Source: Bradyrhizobium sp. 1 (GTDB lineage Bacteria > Pseudomonadota > Alphaproteobacteria > Rhizobiales > Xanthobacteraceae). From it: a DNA stretch of 64,000 bases. The notes under the pieces are model-generated. The model was not told the DNA's origin and did no database searches. It saw only the letters and a program-made list of their open reading frames with translations. The translations under genes and the position numbers were made by a program. The DNA lies in NCBI RefSeq assembly GCF_023073315.1, contig NZ_JADPJH010000010.1, positions 337,788 through 401,787 on the forward strand, given 5' to 3'. Below, piece by piece: positions 1 to 9,854 of this stretch; positions within the stretch are counted from its first letter, which is position 1; each line of letters opens with the position of its first letter.

Positions 1-30
1 AGCTCGAAGAGGAGTAGTTGCGGAGAGATA

Positions 31-87
31 CCCCTCACCCGTCTCGCCGCTATGCGGCGAGCCACCCTCTCCCACAAGGGGCGAGGG
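31..87. repeat. REP-like palindromic intergenic repeat
   Basis: GC-rich stretch built of the units cccctcaccc, gccgctatgcggc (a small perfect hairpin) and ccctctcccacaaggggcgaggg. The same modules recur near 588-734, 14661-14783, 21270-21404, 38170-38288 and 39760-39917. It lies downstream of nikR and looks like a copy of a dispersed palindromic family. The first 30 bases of the window hold no gene. Confidence 0.6.
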
Positions 88-110
88 TTTGCACCGTCTG
101 CGCGGCAAGC

Positions 111-557
111 CTACTCATGTCGATGCCCATGCTTCCGGGCCTTGGTCGGCTTGCCTTCCCCCGTTGGAATCATCACCACGCGCCCATACCGCACACCGCG
201 TTCGGCGATGATGTGATCGGCAAAGTGCTTGACCTCGTCGGCCGAGCCCTTCAGCGCCGTCATTTCCATGCAATTGTTCTCGTCGAGATGCACATGCAGC
301 GTGGCGAGGGCGAGGTCGTGGTGGCCGTGGAATTCCTGCACCAGGCGCTTCGAGAGGTCGCGGGCGGCGTGGTCGTAGACATAGACCAGGCCGGCGACGC
401 ATTGGCCGGTCTGCGCGGTGTCCTCGGTGGACTGCTGCAGCCCGGCGCGGGCGAGGTCACGGATGATCTCGGAGCGGTTCTGATAGCCGCGTGCTTCGGC
501 CGCGGCATCGATTTCCGCCAGAAGATCGTCCTCGATCGTGATCGTAATCCGCTGCAT
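111..557 (-). CDS. nikR: Nickel-responsive regulator NikR
   Basis: A 148-residue protein with the two-domain layout of NikR, which binds Ni(II) and represses nickel-uptake genes. Residues 1-45 form a ribbon-helix-helix DNA-binding domain (begins MQRITITIEDDLLAEID). Residues about 55-135 form the ACT-like metal-binding, tetramerisation domain. The high-affinity Ni ligands of the family (three His and one Cys) are matched by a His in the HGHH cluster (77-80), His88, His90 and Cys96. The C-terminus is Lys/His rich (KARKHGHRHE). No nik transporter is seen beside it. The neighbour copA is transcribed in the same direction but is separated by a repeat, so an operon is unlikely. Confidence 0.93.
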   Translation of the reverse strand: MQRITITIEDDLLAEIDAAAEARGYQNRSEIIRDLARAGLQQSTEDTAQTGQCVAGLVYVYDHAARDLSKRLVQEFHGHHDLALATLHVHLDENNCMEMTALKGSADEVKHFADHIIAERGVRYGRVVMIPTGEGKPTKARKHGHRHE

Positions 558-587
558 CAGGCCCTCTCCGCGTGCCGCTCTTTCTTA

Positions 588-734
588 CCTCGCCCCGCTT
601 GCGGGGAGAGGTCGGAATTCAAGCGTAGCTTGAATTCCGGGTGAGGGGGACTCTCCGCATGTCCAACTGTCACCAGTTATGTGGAGACGCCCCTCACCCC
701 AACCCTCTCCCCGCGAAGAGCGGGGCGAGGGAGC
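588..734. repeat. REP-like palindromic repeat cluster between copA and nikR
   Basis: Contains cgccccgcttgcggggagaggt, the perfect inverted pair gaattcaagc/gcttgaattc, and a second copy, ctctccccgcgaagagcggggcgaggg. These are two oppositely oriented modules of the family also seen at 21270-21404. It fills the whole copA-nikR gap. Confidence 0.7.
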
Positions 735-745
735 ACACCTATGTC

Positions 746-3211
746 TCACAGCCACGTCGCGCGAAGCCGCAGCGCGTTGCCGACCACGCTCACCGAGGAC
801 AGCGCCATCGCCGCAGCGGCGATGATCGGCGACAGCAACACGCCGAAGGTCGGATAGAGGATGCCGGCGGCGATCGGGATGCCGGCAGCATTGTAGATGA
901 AGGCAAAGAACAGGTTCTGCCGAATGTTGCTCATCGTCGCCTGCGATAGTTTTCGCGCGCGGACGATGCCGACAAGGTCGCCCTTGAGCAGGGTGACGCC
1001 CGCGCTCTCCATCGCCACATCCGTGCCGGTGCCCATCGCGATGCCGACCTCGGCCGCTGCCAGCGCCGGTGCGTCGTTGACGCCGTCGCCGGCCATCGCG
1101 ACGCTGCGGCCGGCCTTTTGCAGCTTTGTCACCACCGCGCTCTTCTGGTCCGGCAGTACCTCGGCCTCGACCTCGGCGATGCCGAGCCGGCGCGCCACGG
1201 CCTCTGCCGTGGTGCGGTTGTCGCCGGTCAGCATGATCACCTTGATGCCCTCGGCGGCGAGCGCTTTCAGCGCTTCCGGCGTCGAGGCCTTGACCGGATC
1301 GGCGATCGCGAACAGGCCGGCAAGCCGGCCATCGACGGCCATGTTGATGACGGTGGCGCCATCGCCGCGCAGGCGCTCGGCCTCCGCGTCGAGTGCCCTG
1401 GTGTCGACCCCGATCGAGGCAAAGTATTTGGCATTGCCGAGTACGATGGTCTTGCCCTCGACCTTGCCGGTCGCGCCCTTGCCGGTTGGCGAGTCGAACG
1501 CGTCGACCTGGCCGAGCGCGAGCTGCTTCTCCTTGGCCGCGCGCACGACGGCGTCGGCGAGCGGATGCTCGCTGGCGCGCTCGACGCTGGCCGCAAGCCG
1601 AAGAATGTCGTCTTCCGCAAATCCGGATGCCGGCACGATCGACACCACCTTGGGCTTGCCTTCGGTCAACGTGCCGGTCTTGTCGACGACGAGCGTGTTG
1701 ATCTTCTCCATCCGCTCCAGCGCCTCGGCGTTCTTGATCAGCACGCCTGCCTGGGCGCCGCGGCCGACGCCGACCATGATCGACATCGGGGTCGCCAGGC
1801 CCAGCGCACAGGGGCAGGCGATGATCAGGACGCTGACGGCGGCAACGAGGCCGAACGCCAGCCGCGGCTCCGGCCCGAACCAGGCCCAAGCGCCAAAGGC
1901 GATGATCGCAACGGCGATCACAGTCGGCACGAACCAGCCCGCGACCTGATCGGCCAGCCGCTGGATTGGCGCCCGCGAGCGTTGCGCGTCCGCGACCATC
2001 TGCACGATCTGCGACAGCAGCGTCTCGCGCCCGACCTTGTCGGCGCGCATGATGAAGCTGCCCGACTGGTTGAGCGTGCCGGCGATGACCTTTGCACCTG
2101 TTTCCTTGGTGACCGGCATGGACTCGCCCGTCACCAGCGACTCGTCGAGCGAGGAACGTCCCTCGAGAATAGTACCGTCGACGGGAACCTTCTCGCCGGG
2201 ACGAACGCGCAGCCGGTCGCCGGCATGAAGCGTATCGATCTCGACCTCATGCTCGCCGCCACCGGCATCGACGCGGCGCGCGGTTTTTGGCGCGAGCTGC
2301 AGCAGCGCCTTGATCGCGCCCGACGTCGCGTCGCGGGCGCGCAGCTCCAACACCTGGCCGAGCAGCACCAGCACGGTGATGACGGCGGCGGCCTCGAAAT
2401 AGACGGCGACCGCACCTTCATGGCCGCGGAAGTTCGCAGGAAAGATCTGCGGCGCAATGGTGCCGATCAGGCTGTAGACATAGGCAACGCCGGTGCCCAT
2501 CGCGATCAGCGTGAACATGTTGAGGTTGCGCGTCAGCAACGACTGCCAGCCGCGGACGAAGAACGGCCAGCCGGCCCAAACCACCACGGGCGTGGCGAAG
2601 ACGAGCTGGATCCAGTTCGACAGCACAGGATCGATCCAGTTGTGCGGGCCGGCAAGATGTCCGCCCATCTCCAGCACCACCGCCGGCAGCGCCAGCACAC
2701 CGCCGATCCAGAACCGCCGCGTCATGTCGGCGAGCTCCGGATTGGGCCCGGTCTCCAGGCTTGCGATCTCAGGCTCCAGCGCCATGCCGCAGATCGGGCA
2801 GCTGCCGGGTCCGACCTGACGGATCTCCGGATGCATCGGACAGGTGTAGATCGTGCCGGCGGGCATCTCCGGCTCGGGCGCTTTCTCCTTCGCAAGATAC
2901 TTTGCGGGATCAGCAGCGAATTTGGTGCGGCAGCCGGCCGAGCAGAAATGGAAGGTCTCGCCGTGATGCTCGAAGCGGTGCTTCGAGGTCGCGGGATCGA
3001 CCGTCATGCCGCAGACGGGATCGAGCACCTTTGCCGTCGCATCGCCGTGGTCATGATGATGGGTGTGACCTGCATGATCGCCGTGTCCGCCGCAGCACGA
3101 GGCGGCTGCCGGTTTCTCGCTCGGCGGTGCCGCGGCCTTGCTTGAACAGCCGCATCCGGAATGAGCATCCGAGTTGTGCTGATGCCTGTGTTCGGCGTCG
3201 TTCATTCCCAT
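746..3211 (-). CDS. copA: Cu(I)-exporting P1B-type ATPase
   Basis: Inner-membrane pump of 821 residues that exports Cu(I) using ATP. Domains in order: a Cys/His-rich N-terminus ([17 protein letters not shown]); a YHS domain with CGM and CSAGC (about 61-106); a heavy-metal-binding domain with CPMHPEI and CPICGM (about 121-146); the actuator motif TGES (361-364); the metal-site motif CPC (466-468); the phosphorylation site DKTGT (Asp510); SEHP (548-551); and [10 protein letters not shown] in helix 7 and MALSS in helix 8 match the Cu(I) subtype. There is no classical CXXC HMA domain; YHS plus the metal-binding domain takes its place. It is divergent from csoR across a 58-bp gap with an operator. 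A second ATG at 3205 sits better with GGAGC and may be the real start. Confidence 0.95.
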   Translation of the reverse strand: MGMNDAEHRHQHNSDAHSGCGCSSKAAAPPSEKPAAASCCGGHGDHAGHTHHHDHGDATAKVLDPVCGMTVDPATSKHRFEHHGETFHFCSAGCRTKFAADPAKYLAKEKAPEPEMPAGTIYTCPMHPEIRQVGPGSCPICGMALEPEIASLETGPNPELADMTRRFWIGGVLALPAVVLEMGGHLAGPHNWIDPVLSNWIQLVFATPVVVWAGWPFFVRGWQSLLTRNLNMFTLIAMGTGVAYVYSLIGTIAPQIFPANFRGHEGAVAVYFEAAAVITVLVLLGQVLELRARDATSGAIKALLQLAPKTARRVDAGGGEHEVEIDTLHAGDRLRVRPGEKVPVDGTILEGRSSLDESLVTGESMPVTKETGAKVIAGTLNQSGSFIMRADKVGRETLLSQIVQMVADAQRSRAPIQRLADQVAGWFVPTVIAVAIIAFGAWAWFGPEPRLAFGLVAAVSVLIIACPCALGLATPMSIMVGVGRGAQAGVLIKNAEALERMEKINTLVVDKTGTLTEGKPKVVSIVPASGFAEDDILRLAASVERASEHPLADAVVRAAKEKQLALGQVDAFDSPTGKGATGKVEGKTIVLGNAKYFASIGVDTRALDAEAERLRGDGATVINMAVDGRLAGLFAIADPVKASTPEALKALAAEGIKVIMLTGDNRTTAEAVARRLGIAEVEAEVLPDQKSAVVTKLQKAGRSVAMAGDGVNDAPALAAAEVGIAMGTGTDVAMESAGVTLLKGDLVGIVRARKLSQATMSNIRQNLFFAFIYNAAGIPIAAGILYPTFGVLLSPIIAAAAMALSSVSVVGNALRLRATWL

Positions 3212-3242
3212 GCTCCGGCCTTGTCGTTCAGGTCTTGCAACC

Positions 3243-3261
3243 TATACCCTAGGGGGGTATA
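3243..3261. promoter_or_regulatory. CsoR operator in the copA/csoR divergent promoter
   Basis: The sequence TATACCCTAGGGGGGTATA is a near-perfect palindrome with the C-tract/G-tract core of copper-sensor CsoR operators. It lies 31 bp from the copA start and 8 bp upstream of the csoR start, where it could repress both genes and release on Cu(I) binding. Confidence 0.85.
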
Positions 3262-3269
3262 TAGACCCC

Positions 3270-3545
3270 ATGCGCAAGGACATCAAGGCATCCGTCGGAA
3301 AACGTCTCGGCCGGATCGAGGGCCAGGTTCGCGGCCTGTCGAAAATGGTCGAGGAAGACCGCTACTGCATCGACATCGTGACGCAGATCTCGGCGGTACG
3401 CGCGGCGCTGCGCCGCGTCGAGGAGGAGGTCCTGAAGGACCACGTCGCCCATTGCGTCGAGCACGCGATATCGAGCGGTGACAAGGCGGGCCAGCGCGAG
3501 AAGATCGCGGAGCTGATGGCGGTGATCGGGCGAGTGGAGCGGTAG
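3270..3545 (+). CDS. csoR: Copper-sensing repressor of the CsoR/FrmR family
   Basis: An all-helical 91-residue repressor with no canonical DNA-binding domain. The Cu(I) ligands of CsoR, Cys-x25-His-x3-Cys, match Cys33, His58 and Cys62 exactly, which favours a copper sensor over formaldehyde (FrmR) or nickel (RcnR) sensors. The start is the ATG of MRKDIKASVGKRLGRIEGQV. An upstream in-frame start at 3210 would place the operator inside the gene and is unlikely. It is divergent from copA, its evident target, and probably represses itself as well. The symbol rests on family, ligands and context. Confidence 0.9.
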   Translation: MRKDIKASVGKRLGRIEGQVRGLSKMVEEDRYCIDIVTQISAVRAALRRVEEEVLKDHVAHCVEHAISSGDKAGQREKIAELMAVIGRVER

Positions 3546-3595
3546 GGTTCCACTCCCGTCATTGCTTCGCTACGTTCGCAGGGACGACAGCGGGG

Positions 3596-4570
3596 CTACG
3601 CCGCCATCTCTCGTGCGCGTCCCCGCGCCCGGTACATCGCGAGCTCGTTCAGCAGCACGAAATGGTCGGAGAACGTGACCGCCATCTCCGCGGCGGCCTC
3701 AACCATCACTTGCTCAGCCGAAGCTTCAGCCGGCGCTTCTTCGTCAACCGCTTCAGGAACGAGCGGCGGCGCACCGAGCGTTTCTGGAAACACCCCGAAT
3801 GAGCCTGCTACCTCCTCGAGCGGCTTTTGCTTGTCGGCCCAGTGCAGGGCCGTGTAGTCGAATCCATTGACGATGGTCGGCTTGACCACCTCGAAATAGG
3901 GCGAGATGTCGAAGTCGCGCGGCATGTACAGCGAGGAATCGCGGATGTGCAGGATCTCGCGGCGGGCGGCGCGGCTGCCGGCCTTGGTGATCTTCGGCAG
4001 GATCGGATAGCGCACGGCGTCGAAGGCCTGCGCGATCAGCGCGGAGCAGATGATCTTGGTGGGATCGCCCGATCCGATCGAGATCATGCGCCGCCGCCAG
4101 CGCTGCGGGATCGGCAGCGGGAACAGGAAGCGCATCAAATCGAGGATGTTCTTGGTGTCGTAGCCGAAGCCGATGCGGTTGATCGCATAGCGGCAGACCG
4201 TGGTGCGGTCCTCATAGGACAGCCCGACCGGACGGCAGACCCGGGTGTGATAGGGAAAATATTTCGACAGCGGCGCCGAGGTGACGCCTTCGCCGATATT
4301 GGCCTCGATCAGCACATGCGGCTCGCCATCGGGCTCCGCGGCGCCTTCGACCGGACCGACATAGAGCGCACCATGCGACCAGGTCGACTGCGTCAGATAT
4401 TTGATGATGCCGGAGATGCGGTTGTTGCCCTCGACCAGCAGCACGTCGCCGGGTTCGATGACGCCACGCAAATGCTCGGGGTCGCTCGGCGTGAACGGCT
4501 CATAGCCCGGCACCTCCTTCGAGAGGTACGCGGCAATCAGCTTGCCGACTGAGTCCAGGACCGTCCCCAT
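3596..4570 (-). CDS. YiiX/YebB-like permuted NlpC/P60 cysteine hydrolase
   Basis: A 324-residue protein with the circularly permuted papain-like arrangement, in which the His precedes the Cys. It has PGDVLLVEG (40-48), the catalytic His66 in STWSHGALYVG, an acidic residue Glu89 in HVLIEAN, and Cys175 in KIICSALIAQAF. Such enzymes act on peptide or lipid amide/ester bonds; the substrate is unknown. The C-terminal about 60 residues are Ala/Glu-rich (EEAPAEASAEQ) and probably disordered. The ATG at 4570 was chosen because GGGGAG lies 8 nt upstream; an in-frame ATG at 4648 lacks such a site. No signal peptide is evident. Confidence 0.75.
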   Translation of the reverse strand: MGTVLDSVGKLIAAYLSKEVPGYEPFTPSDPEHLRGVIEPGDVLLVEGNNRISGIIKYLTQSTWSHGALYVGPVEGAAEPDGEPHVLIEANIGEGVTSAPLSKYFPYHTRVCRPVGLSYEDRTTVCRYAINRIGFGYDTKNILDLMRFLFPLPIPQRWRRRMISIGSGDPTKIICSALIAQAFDAVRYPILPKITKAGSRAARREILHIRDSSLYMPRDFDISPYFEVVKPTIVNGFDYTALHWADKQKPLEEVAGSFGVFPETLGAPPLVPEAVDEEAPAEASAEQVMVEAAAEMAVTFSDHFVLLNELAMYRARGRAREMAA

Positions 4571-4582
4571 TTCAAACTCCCC

Positions 4583-4600
4583 ACGGCCTTTTCCGGCCGT
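4583..4600. promoter_or_regulatory. Hairpin in the 5' leader of the YiiX-like gene
   Basis: A 6-bp perfect stem (ACGGCC/GGCCGT, 6-nt loop) lies just upstream of the GGGGAG ribosome-binding site of the gene starting at 4570. It is followed neither by a T-tract nor by a repeat module. It may modulate translation or be chance. Confidence 0.35.
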
Positions 4601-4760
4601 CTTTTCTCTTTCTCTATCATGGTCGAAACGTATTGCCATTCGGTTCATCAGTCTGTGAGATCAAGCACGATTGATTCACCATGATAGTTGCCGTGCAACA
4701 TCAGATGCGGCAAGGTTCGCTGGCTGTTCCCGTTTGCCGCAAGTCTCCGGAAACCATGAC

Positions 4761-6149
4761 ATGACAATCACGCGCCGCGGTTTCCTATCGGCGTCGGCGG
4801 GCTTTGCTGCGATGCCGGTCCTGCGCGCGGCTGCCGCACCCCTGCCGCGCGAGGTTGACATCGTCGTGATCGGCGCAGGCGCTGCCGGGATCGCTGCGGC
4901 GCGGCGCGTCATGGCGGCCAATCGCAAGGTTGTGGTGGTCGAGGCGGCCTCGCAGATCGGCGGCCGCTGCATCACGGATACGACGACCTTCGACGTGCCG
5001 TTCGACCGTGGTGCGCGCTGGATGCACAATCCCGAGACCAATCCGATGATCCGGCTGGCGCGCAATGCCGGGTTCGATGTGGTGCCGGCACCATCGGGCC
5101 AGAAAATGCGCATCGGCCGCCGCAACGCGCGCGCCGGCGAGACCGAGGAATTTTTGGCGGCGCTGGTGCGCGCGAACCGCGCCATCGACGAGGCCTCGCG
5201 CGGCAAGCTCGATACATCTTGTGCCTCCGTGCTGCCGAAGGACCTCGGCGACTGGGCCGGTGCGGCCGAGTTCATGCTGGGCGCGAGCTTTGCGGGCAAG
5301 GATTTGAAGGAGCTGTCTGCGATCGACAAGGCCCGCGCGCAGGACCGCAATGCCGCGATCGGCTGCCGCCAGGGACTGGGGACGCTGATCAGCAAGCTCG
5401 GCGAGCAGGCGCCGGTGGCGCTGTCGACGCCGGCGAGCCGGATCGTCTGGAGTAATCGCGACGTCAGTGTGGAGACGCAATCCGGCAAGATCGCCGCGCG
5501 CGCTGCCATCATCACGGTCTCGACCAATGTGCTGACATCGGGCGCAATCAAGTTCGCACCCGACATCCCCAAGCGCACGTTGGACGCGGCGTCAAAGCTC
5601 ACCCTCGGCAGCTACGATCACATCGTGATGCAACTGCCCGGTAATCCGCTCGGCCTGTCGCGCGATGACATCCTGATCGAGCAGAGCAATTCGACCCGCA
5701 CGGCGCTGATGTGCGCCAATATCGGAGGATCCTCGCTGTGTTCGATCGACGTCGGCGGCTCGTTCGGCCGAGACCTCTCCGAGCAGGGCGAGAAGGCGAT
5801 GGTCGCCTTCGCAAAGGAGTGGATCACGAAACTGTTCGGCAGCGAGGCCGCGGCCGCCGTGCAGAAGACCAGCGTCACGCGCTGGAATGCCTCGCCCCTC
5901 ATCATGGGCGCAATGTCGGCGTCGTCCCCCGGCGGTCAACTCTCGCGAAAGGTTTTGGCGGAGCCGATCGGCAATGTGTTCCTCGCCGGCGAAGCCACCC
6001 ACGAGACGCTGTGGGGCACAGTCGACGGCGCCTGGGAAAGCGGTGAGCGCGCCGCGGATGCGGCCTTGCGCAAGATCGGCGCGCTCAAGGACGAGCCGGC
6101 CGATGTGCCGACGCAGTCGACCAAGCGCCGCCGCGCACCGCGGCAGTAG
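4761..6149 (+). CDS. Tat-exported flavin amine oxidase family protein
   Basis: A 462-residue FAD protein of the flavin monoamine oxidase superfamily, which oxidises amines to imines with H2O2 release. The N-terminus has a twin-arginine signal (TRRGFLSASAGFAAM), so it is probably exported folded. The FAD-binding GxGxxG follows (VVIGAGAAGIAAARRV). The conserved GGR (QIGGRCITD) and GARWMH motifs come next, and the C-terminal FAD contact is VFLAGEATHETLWGTVDGAWESG. The ATG at 4761 was chosen because the Tat motif starts there; the longer frame from 4671 adds non-signal residues. The last about 25 residues are basic. The substrate cannot be read from the sequence. Confidence 0.85.
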   Translation: MTITRRGFLSASAGFAAMPVLRAAAAPLPREVDIVVIGAGAAGIAAARRVMAANRKVVVVEAASQIGGRCITDTTTFDVPFDRGARWMHNPETNPMIRLARNAGFDVVPAPSGQKMRIGRRNARAGETEEFLAALVRANRAIDEASRGKLDTSCASVLPKDLGDWAGAAEFMLGASFAGKDLKELSAIDKARAQDRNAAIGCRQGLGTLISKLGEQAPVALSTPASRIVWSNRDVSVETQSGKIAARAAIITVSTNVLTSGAIKFAPDIPKRTLDAASKLTLGSYDHIVMQLPGNPLGLSRDDILIEQSNSTRTALMCANIGGSSLCSIDVGGSFGRDLSEQGEKAMVAFAKEWITKLFGSEAAAAVQKTSVTRWNASPLIMGAMSASSPGGQLSRKVLAEPIGNVFLAGEATHETLWGTVDGAWESGERAADAALRKIGALKDEPADVPTQSTKRRRAPRQ

Positions 6150-6153
6150 GCAA

Positions 6154-6924
6154 TTAGCGCAAGATCCCGTCCAGCACCGGCAATCCGGCGACCACCGCGA
6201 TCGCAATCAGCACGTAGCAGATGCCACGAAACACCTTTTCGCTGGCGCGGCCGAACAGCGATGCACCGAACGCGACGCCGATCGCATAGACCGGGCCGAC
6301 GATGAGCGAGAGCACGAGCGACTCGCGCGAGATCAGGCCGGTCGTCGCATAGCTGACCATCGAGAAGAAATCCGACGCACCGAAGAACAGCAGGATGTTG
6401 GCCCGCGCGACGATCGATGCAACGGGGCGGCCGAGCCAGTAGCCCACGATCGGCGGACCGCCGGTCTGCGCCAGCCCGCTACAGAAGCCGGAGAGGCCGC
6501 CGATGCCGACCGACAGCCAGGCGTGATCCTTGCCGCGATAGCGCCAGCCCGACAGCAGCAGAAGCAGGAGCGCCGCGACGAAGCAGGAGATGATCCAGCG
6601 CGTTGTGACGGGCTCGAGCACGCTGAGGAAATAGGTCCCGACGGGCACGCCGACCAGTGCGCCCAGCACGATCACGGCGGTGGCCTTGCGGTCGGCCTTC
6701 CGCCACGCGTCCGGCAGCAGCGGCGCGGCCGCGACGAAATCGATCACGAGCAGCAGGGCAGCAACCAGCCGCGGCGCGGCGATGCTGCTTGCCAGCGGCA
6801 TGAAGATCAGCGCCGAGCCGAAGCCCGAGAAGCCGCGTGCAGTGCCGGAAACAAAGGCGACGGCGCAGAGCGCCATCGCAATGGTGAGGCTGACGTCCTT
6901 GGGAAGGAAGTCCGTGAGACTCAT
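6154..6924 (-). CDS. TauE/SafE family membrane transporter
   Basis: A 256-residue protein with about eight hydrophobic segments and the TauE/SafE repeat signature near each half (for example ARGFSGFGSALIFMPL). The family exports sulfite, sulfoacetate or related organic anions. It is convergent with the flavoprotein gene, only 4 bp apart. The substrate is unknown. A second member of the family lies at 27091-27843. Confidence 0.85.
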   Translation of the reverse strand: MSLTDFLPKDVSLTIAMALCAVAFVSGTARGFSGFGSALIFMPLASSIAAPRLVAALLLVIDFVAAAPLLPDAWRKADRKATAVIVLGALVGVPVGTYFLSVLEPVTTRWIISCFVAALLLLLLSGWRYRGKDHAWLSVGIGGLSGFCSGLAQTGGPPIVGYWLGRPVASIVARANILLFFGASDFFSMVSYATTGLISRESLVLSLIVGPVYAIGVAFGASLFGRASEKVFRGICYVLIAIAVVAGLPVLDGILR

Positions 6925-6939
6925 GCTTTTATTTCTTGA

Positions 6940-6984
6940 GCATGATGTTGTCCGAAAACCGCTTCACACTTTTCGGCATCATGC
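6940..6984. repeat. Dispersed 45-bp palindromic repeat overlapping the pheT stop codon
   Basis: Arms gcatgatg...tccgaaaa and ttttcgg...catcatgc flank the core ccgcttcacac. The same element, with a better-paired stem, is at 29825-29869. The pheT stop codon (6979-6981) lies inside it. Confidence 0.75.
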
Positions 6985-9387
6985 CCGCAAGGTGCCGCCG
7001 GTCTTCTTCGTGACCTCGGCGACAATCTTCGTCGCGACGGCTTCGATCTCCTGGTCGGTCAGGGTCTTCTCGCGCGGCTGGAGCGTGACCGCGACCGCGA
7101 TCGATTTCTTGCCGTCGTCGATGCCCTTGCCTTCATAGACGTCGAACACGTTGACGCCGGTGATCAGCTTCTTGTCGACGCCCTGCGCGGCACGCACGAT
7201 GTCGCCCGCCTTCACGGCACGATCGACGATGAAGGCGAAGTCGCGCGTTACAGGCTGGAAAGCCGAGAGCTCAATCGCCGGCTTGGCGCGCGTCGGCTTC
7301 TTCTTGGCTTCGGGGATGCGGTCGAGGATCACCTCGAACACAACAAGCGGACCGTCGGCACCGAGTGCCTCGAGCGCGCGCGGATGCATCTCGCCGAAAT
7401 GGCCGAGCACGTTCTGCGGCCCGATCTGGATCGTGCCGGAGCGGCCGGGATGCAGCCAGGCAGGTCCACCGGCGACGATCTGAAGCGCCTGCATCGGCGC
7501 GCCGGCGGCCGCCAGCACCGCCAGCGCATCGGCCTTGGCGTCGAACACATCAGCCTGCGCCGAGCCCGTCCAGTGCCGTCCCAGACCTTCCGAGGAGGCA
7601 AAACCGCGACGCACGCCGCTTGCCGTCATGAACTGATCCTCCGGACGGTCGCCTTTGAAGATCTGGCCGACCTCGAACAGCGCGACATCGCTCACGCCGC
7701 GATTGGCGTTCGCTTGTGCGGCCGCGATCAGGCCGGCAAGAAGGGTCGGGCGCATGTCGGAGAGGTCAGCCGCGATCGGATTGGCCACTTCGAGCTCGCG
7801 CTGGCCGCCGCCGAACAGTTTCGCCGCGGACTTGGTGATGAAGGACCAGGTCACCGCTTCGATGATGCCGCGGCTCGCGAGCGCGCGCCTGGCGCGGCGG
7901 GTGCGGAGCTGAAGCGTCGTCAGCACAGGTTTGCGCGCGTCCTCGCCGCGCTCGAACGGCGTCATCGGCACCTTGTCGACGCCGTAGATGCGGACGACTT
8001 CCTCGACGATGTCGGCCTTGCCGTGCACGTCGGAGCGCCACGAGGGCACCGCGACTTTCACCATCGGCCCCGGCCCCGCCATCATGAAGCCGAGATGGGT
8101 CAGGATGCGCTTCATCTCGGGTTGCGGTACTTCGATGCCGGAGAGACGCTTGACCTCGGTGAGCGGAAACTCGATCACGCGATCGTCGCCGAAAGTCTTG
8201 CCGACCACGACGTTCTCTGACGGCGACCCGCCGCACATCTCCATCACCAGCCTGGTCGCGAGCTCCAGCCCGGGCACCATGAAGGCCGGATCGACGCCCC
8301 GCTCGAAACGATATCGCGCGTCGGAGTTGATGCCGAGCTTGCGGCCGGTCTGGGCGATGTTGATCTCGTTCCACAGCGCCGATTCGATCAGCACGTCCGT
8401 CGTGTTCTCGTCGCAGCCCGAGGCCTCGCCGCCCATGATGCCGGCAAGCGATTCGACGCCGTGCTCATCGGCGATCACGCAGATCGAGGGATCGAGATTG
8501 TAGGCGCGGCCGTCGAGCGCGAGCAGCGCCTCGCCGTCGCGGGCGCGGCGCACGACGAGATTGCCCGTCACCTTCTTGGCGTCGAACACGTGCAGCGGGC
8601 GTGCGCGGTCGTAGGTCAGGAAGTTGGTGATGTCGACCAGCGCGTTGATCGGACGCAAGCCAATCGCGGTCAGCCGCTTCTGCAGCCATTCCGGCGATGG
8701 GCCGTTCTTCACGCCGCGCACGAGACGCAGCGCAAAACCCGGACACAGCGCGGCGTCCTCGACCGTGACCTTCACCGGACACGGGAATTCGCCCTTGATC
8801 GGCTTGATCGTGGGATCCTTGAACTTGCCCATATCGGCGGCGGCGAGATCGCGCGCGATGCCGTGCACGCCGGTGCAGTCCTGCCGGTTGGGCGTCAGGT
8901 TGATCTCGACCACGGGATCGCCGAGCGCGGCCCATTCGGCATAGCCCGCACCGATCGGTGCGTCCGCCGGCAATTCCATGATGCCGTCATGGTCGTTGGA
9001 GATCTGGAGTTCAGCCGCCGAGCACAGCATGCCGCGGCTCTCGACGCCGCGGATGGTGCCGACGCCGAGCGTGATGTCCTTGCCGGGAATGTAGGTGCCG
9101 GGCGGCGAGAACACGCTGACCAGGCCTGCGCGCGCATTCGGCGCACCACACACGACCTGCACCGGCGCGCCACCGTCGCCGGTGTCGACCATGCAGACGC
9201 GCAGCCGGTCCGCATTCGGATGCTGCTCGGCCGAGATCACCTTCGCAATGGTGAAGGGCTTGAGCGCCTTCGCCTTGTCCTCGATGTTCTCGACCTCGAG
9301 CCCGATCATGGTGAGCTTCTCGGCGAGTTTTTCGAGCGGCTCATCAGTGTCGAGATGATCCTTCAGCCAGGAGAGGGTGAATTTCAT
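6979..9387 (-). CDS. pheT: Phenylalanine--tRNA ligase beta subunit
   Basis: An 802-residue beta subunit of the alpha2-beta2 enzyme that charges tRNA-Phe, at full family length. It begins [20 protein letters not shown]. It has the N-terminal EMAP/OB-like tRNA-binding segment (about 40-150), B3/B4 editing domain, B5 domains and a C-terminal anticodon-binding FDX-ACB domain (about 708-800, with the conserved [11 protein letters not shown]). Normally it follows pheS directly. Here a DUF559 gene lies between them, and its TGA overlaps the pheT start in an ATGA arrangement, so pheT may be translationally coupled to that gene. Confidence 0.97.
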   Translation of the reverse strand: MKFTLSWLKDHLDTDEPLEKLAEKLTMIGLEVENIEDKAKALKPFTIAKVISAEQHPNADRLRVCMVDTGDGGAPVQVVCGAPNARAGLVSVFSPPGTYIPGKDITLGVGTIRGVESRGMLCSAAELQISNDHDGIMELPADAPIGAGYAEWAALGDPVVEINLTPNRQDCTGVHGIARDLAAADMGKFKDPTIKPIKGEFPCPVKVTVEDAALCPGFALRLVRGVKNGPSPEWLQKRLTAIGLRPINALVDITNFLTYDRARPLHVFDAKKVTGNLVVRRARDGEALLALDGRAYNLDPSICVIADEHGVESLAGIMGGEASGCDENTTDVLIESALWNEINIAQTGRKLGINSDARYRFERGVDPAFMVPGLELATRLVMEMCGGSPSENVVVGKTFGDDRVIEFPLTEVKRLSGIEVPQPEMKRILTHLGFMMAGPGPMVKVAVPSWRSDVHGKADIVEEVVRIYGVDKVPMTPFERGEDARKPVLTTLQLRTRRARRALASRGIIEAVTWSFITKSAAKLFGGGQRELEVANPIAADLSDMRPTLLAGLIAAAQANANRGVSDVALFEVGQIFKGDRPEDQFMTASGVRRGFASSEGLGRHWTGSAQADVFDAKADALAVLAAAGAPMQALQIVAGGPAWLHPGRSGTIQIGPQNVLGHFGEMHPRALEALGADGPLVVFEVILDRIPEAKKKPTRAKPAIELSAFQPVTRDFAFIVDRAVKAGDIVRAAQGVDKKLITGVNVFDVYEGKGIDDGKKSIAVAVTLQPREKTLTDQEIEAVATKIVAEVTKKTGGTLRA

Positions 9388-9854
9388 GGCTGCTTGCCTC
9401 GGCTCTTGTCGGTGATTTCGGTGTGGTCTTGGGCGGCATCAATGTTCCCTCCCCCCTTGTGGGGGAGGGTCAGGGAGGGGGGTGAGCCGCGGGCTCCGGC
9501 CGTAGCTGCCTGGCGGATCGCTTCAACAACACCCTCAAGGTTCGTCATCACCTGCTCATTGCTAAACCGCAGAACTTGAAATCCTTCAGCGGCGAAGAAA
9601 GCGTCGCGACGCTCGTCCTTCTTCAGACGTTCCTCGAAATCGTGAGATTCTCCGTCGAGCTCAATGATGAGTTTTGATGAGAAACAGACGAAATCGGCGA
9701 TGTAGTTTCCGATCGGTGTCTGGCGTCGGATGCCGACGCCATCCATGCGATTGGCTTTCAGGTAGCGCCATAGCAGCGTTTCCGCACGCGTCATCGTCTG
9801 GCGAAGCTGCTTTGCCCTGCTGCGTTGACGGTCGTTGACGACTGCGTGCGGCAT
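9384..9854 (-). CDS. DUF559 (Vsr/restriction-like) endonuclease-domain protein
   Basis: A 156-residue protein. The DUF559 domain, a PD-(D/E)xK fold related to very-short-patch repair nucleases, covers residues 8-115: [17 protein letters not shown], then [26 protein letters not shown] with the candidate metal-binding Asp and Glu-x-Asp, then VLRFSNEQV. The last about 40 residues are low complexity, and part of them ([13 protein letters not shown]) is encoded by the left inverted repeat at 9444-9492. The right repeat ends one base before the start codon. The gene separates pheS from pheT and overlaps pheT by 4 nt. Function unproven; it looks like a mobile or repeat-associated insertion. Confidence 0.85.
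   Translation of the reverse strand: MPHAVVNDRQRSRAKQLRQTMTRAETLLWRYLKANRMDGVGIRRQTPIGNYIADFVCFSSKLIIELDGESHDFEERLKKDERRDAFFAAEGFQVLRFSNEQVMTNLEGVVEAIRQAATAGARGSPPSLTLPHKGGGNIDAAQDHTEITDKSRGKQP
9444..9492. repeat. Left 49-bp inverted repeat of the DUF559 unit
   Basis: Runs from gttccctccccccttgtggg to gagccgcgg. It matches the reverse complement of 9855-9902 at every base except one inserted G. It lies inside the 3' part of the DUF559 reading frame. Confidence 0.9.

Noticed and set aside
1118..3145. Open frame of 675 codons on the plus strand opposite copA
   Set aside because: It is a shadow of the GC-rich copA codons; the product is Arg/His/Gly-rich with no domain. The same applies to 22484-24235, 24700-26331, 44276-45478, 19070-20458 and 35585-36448.
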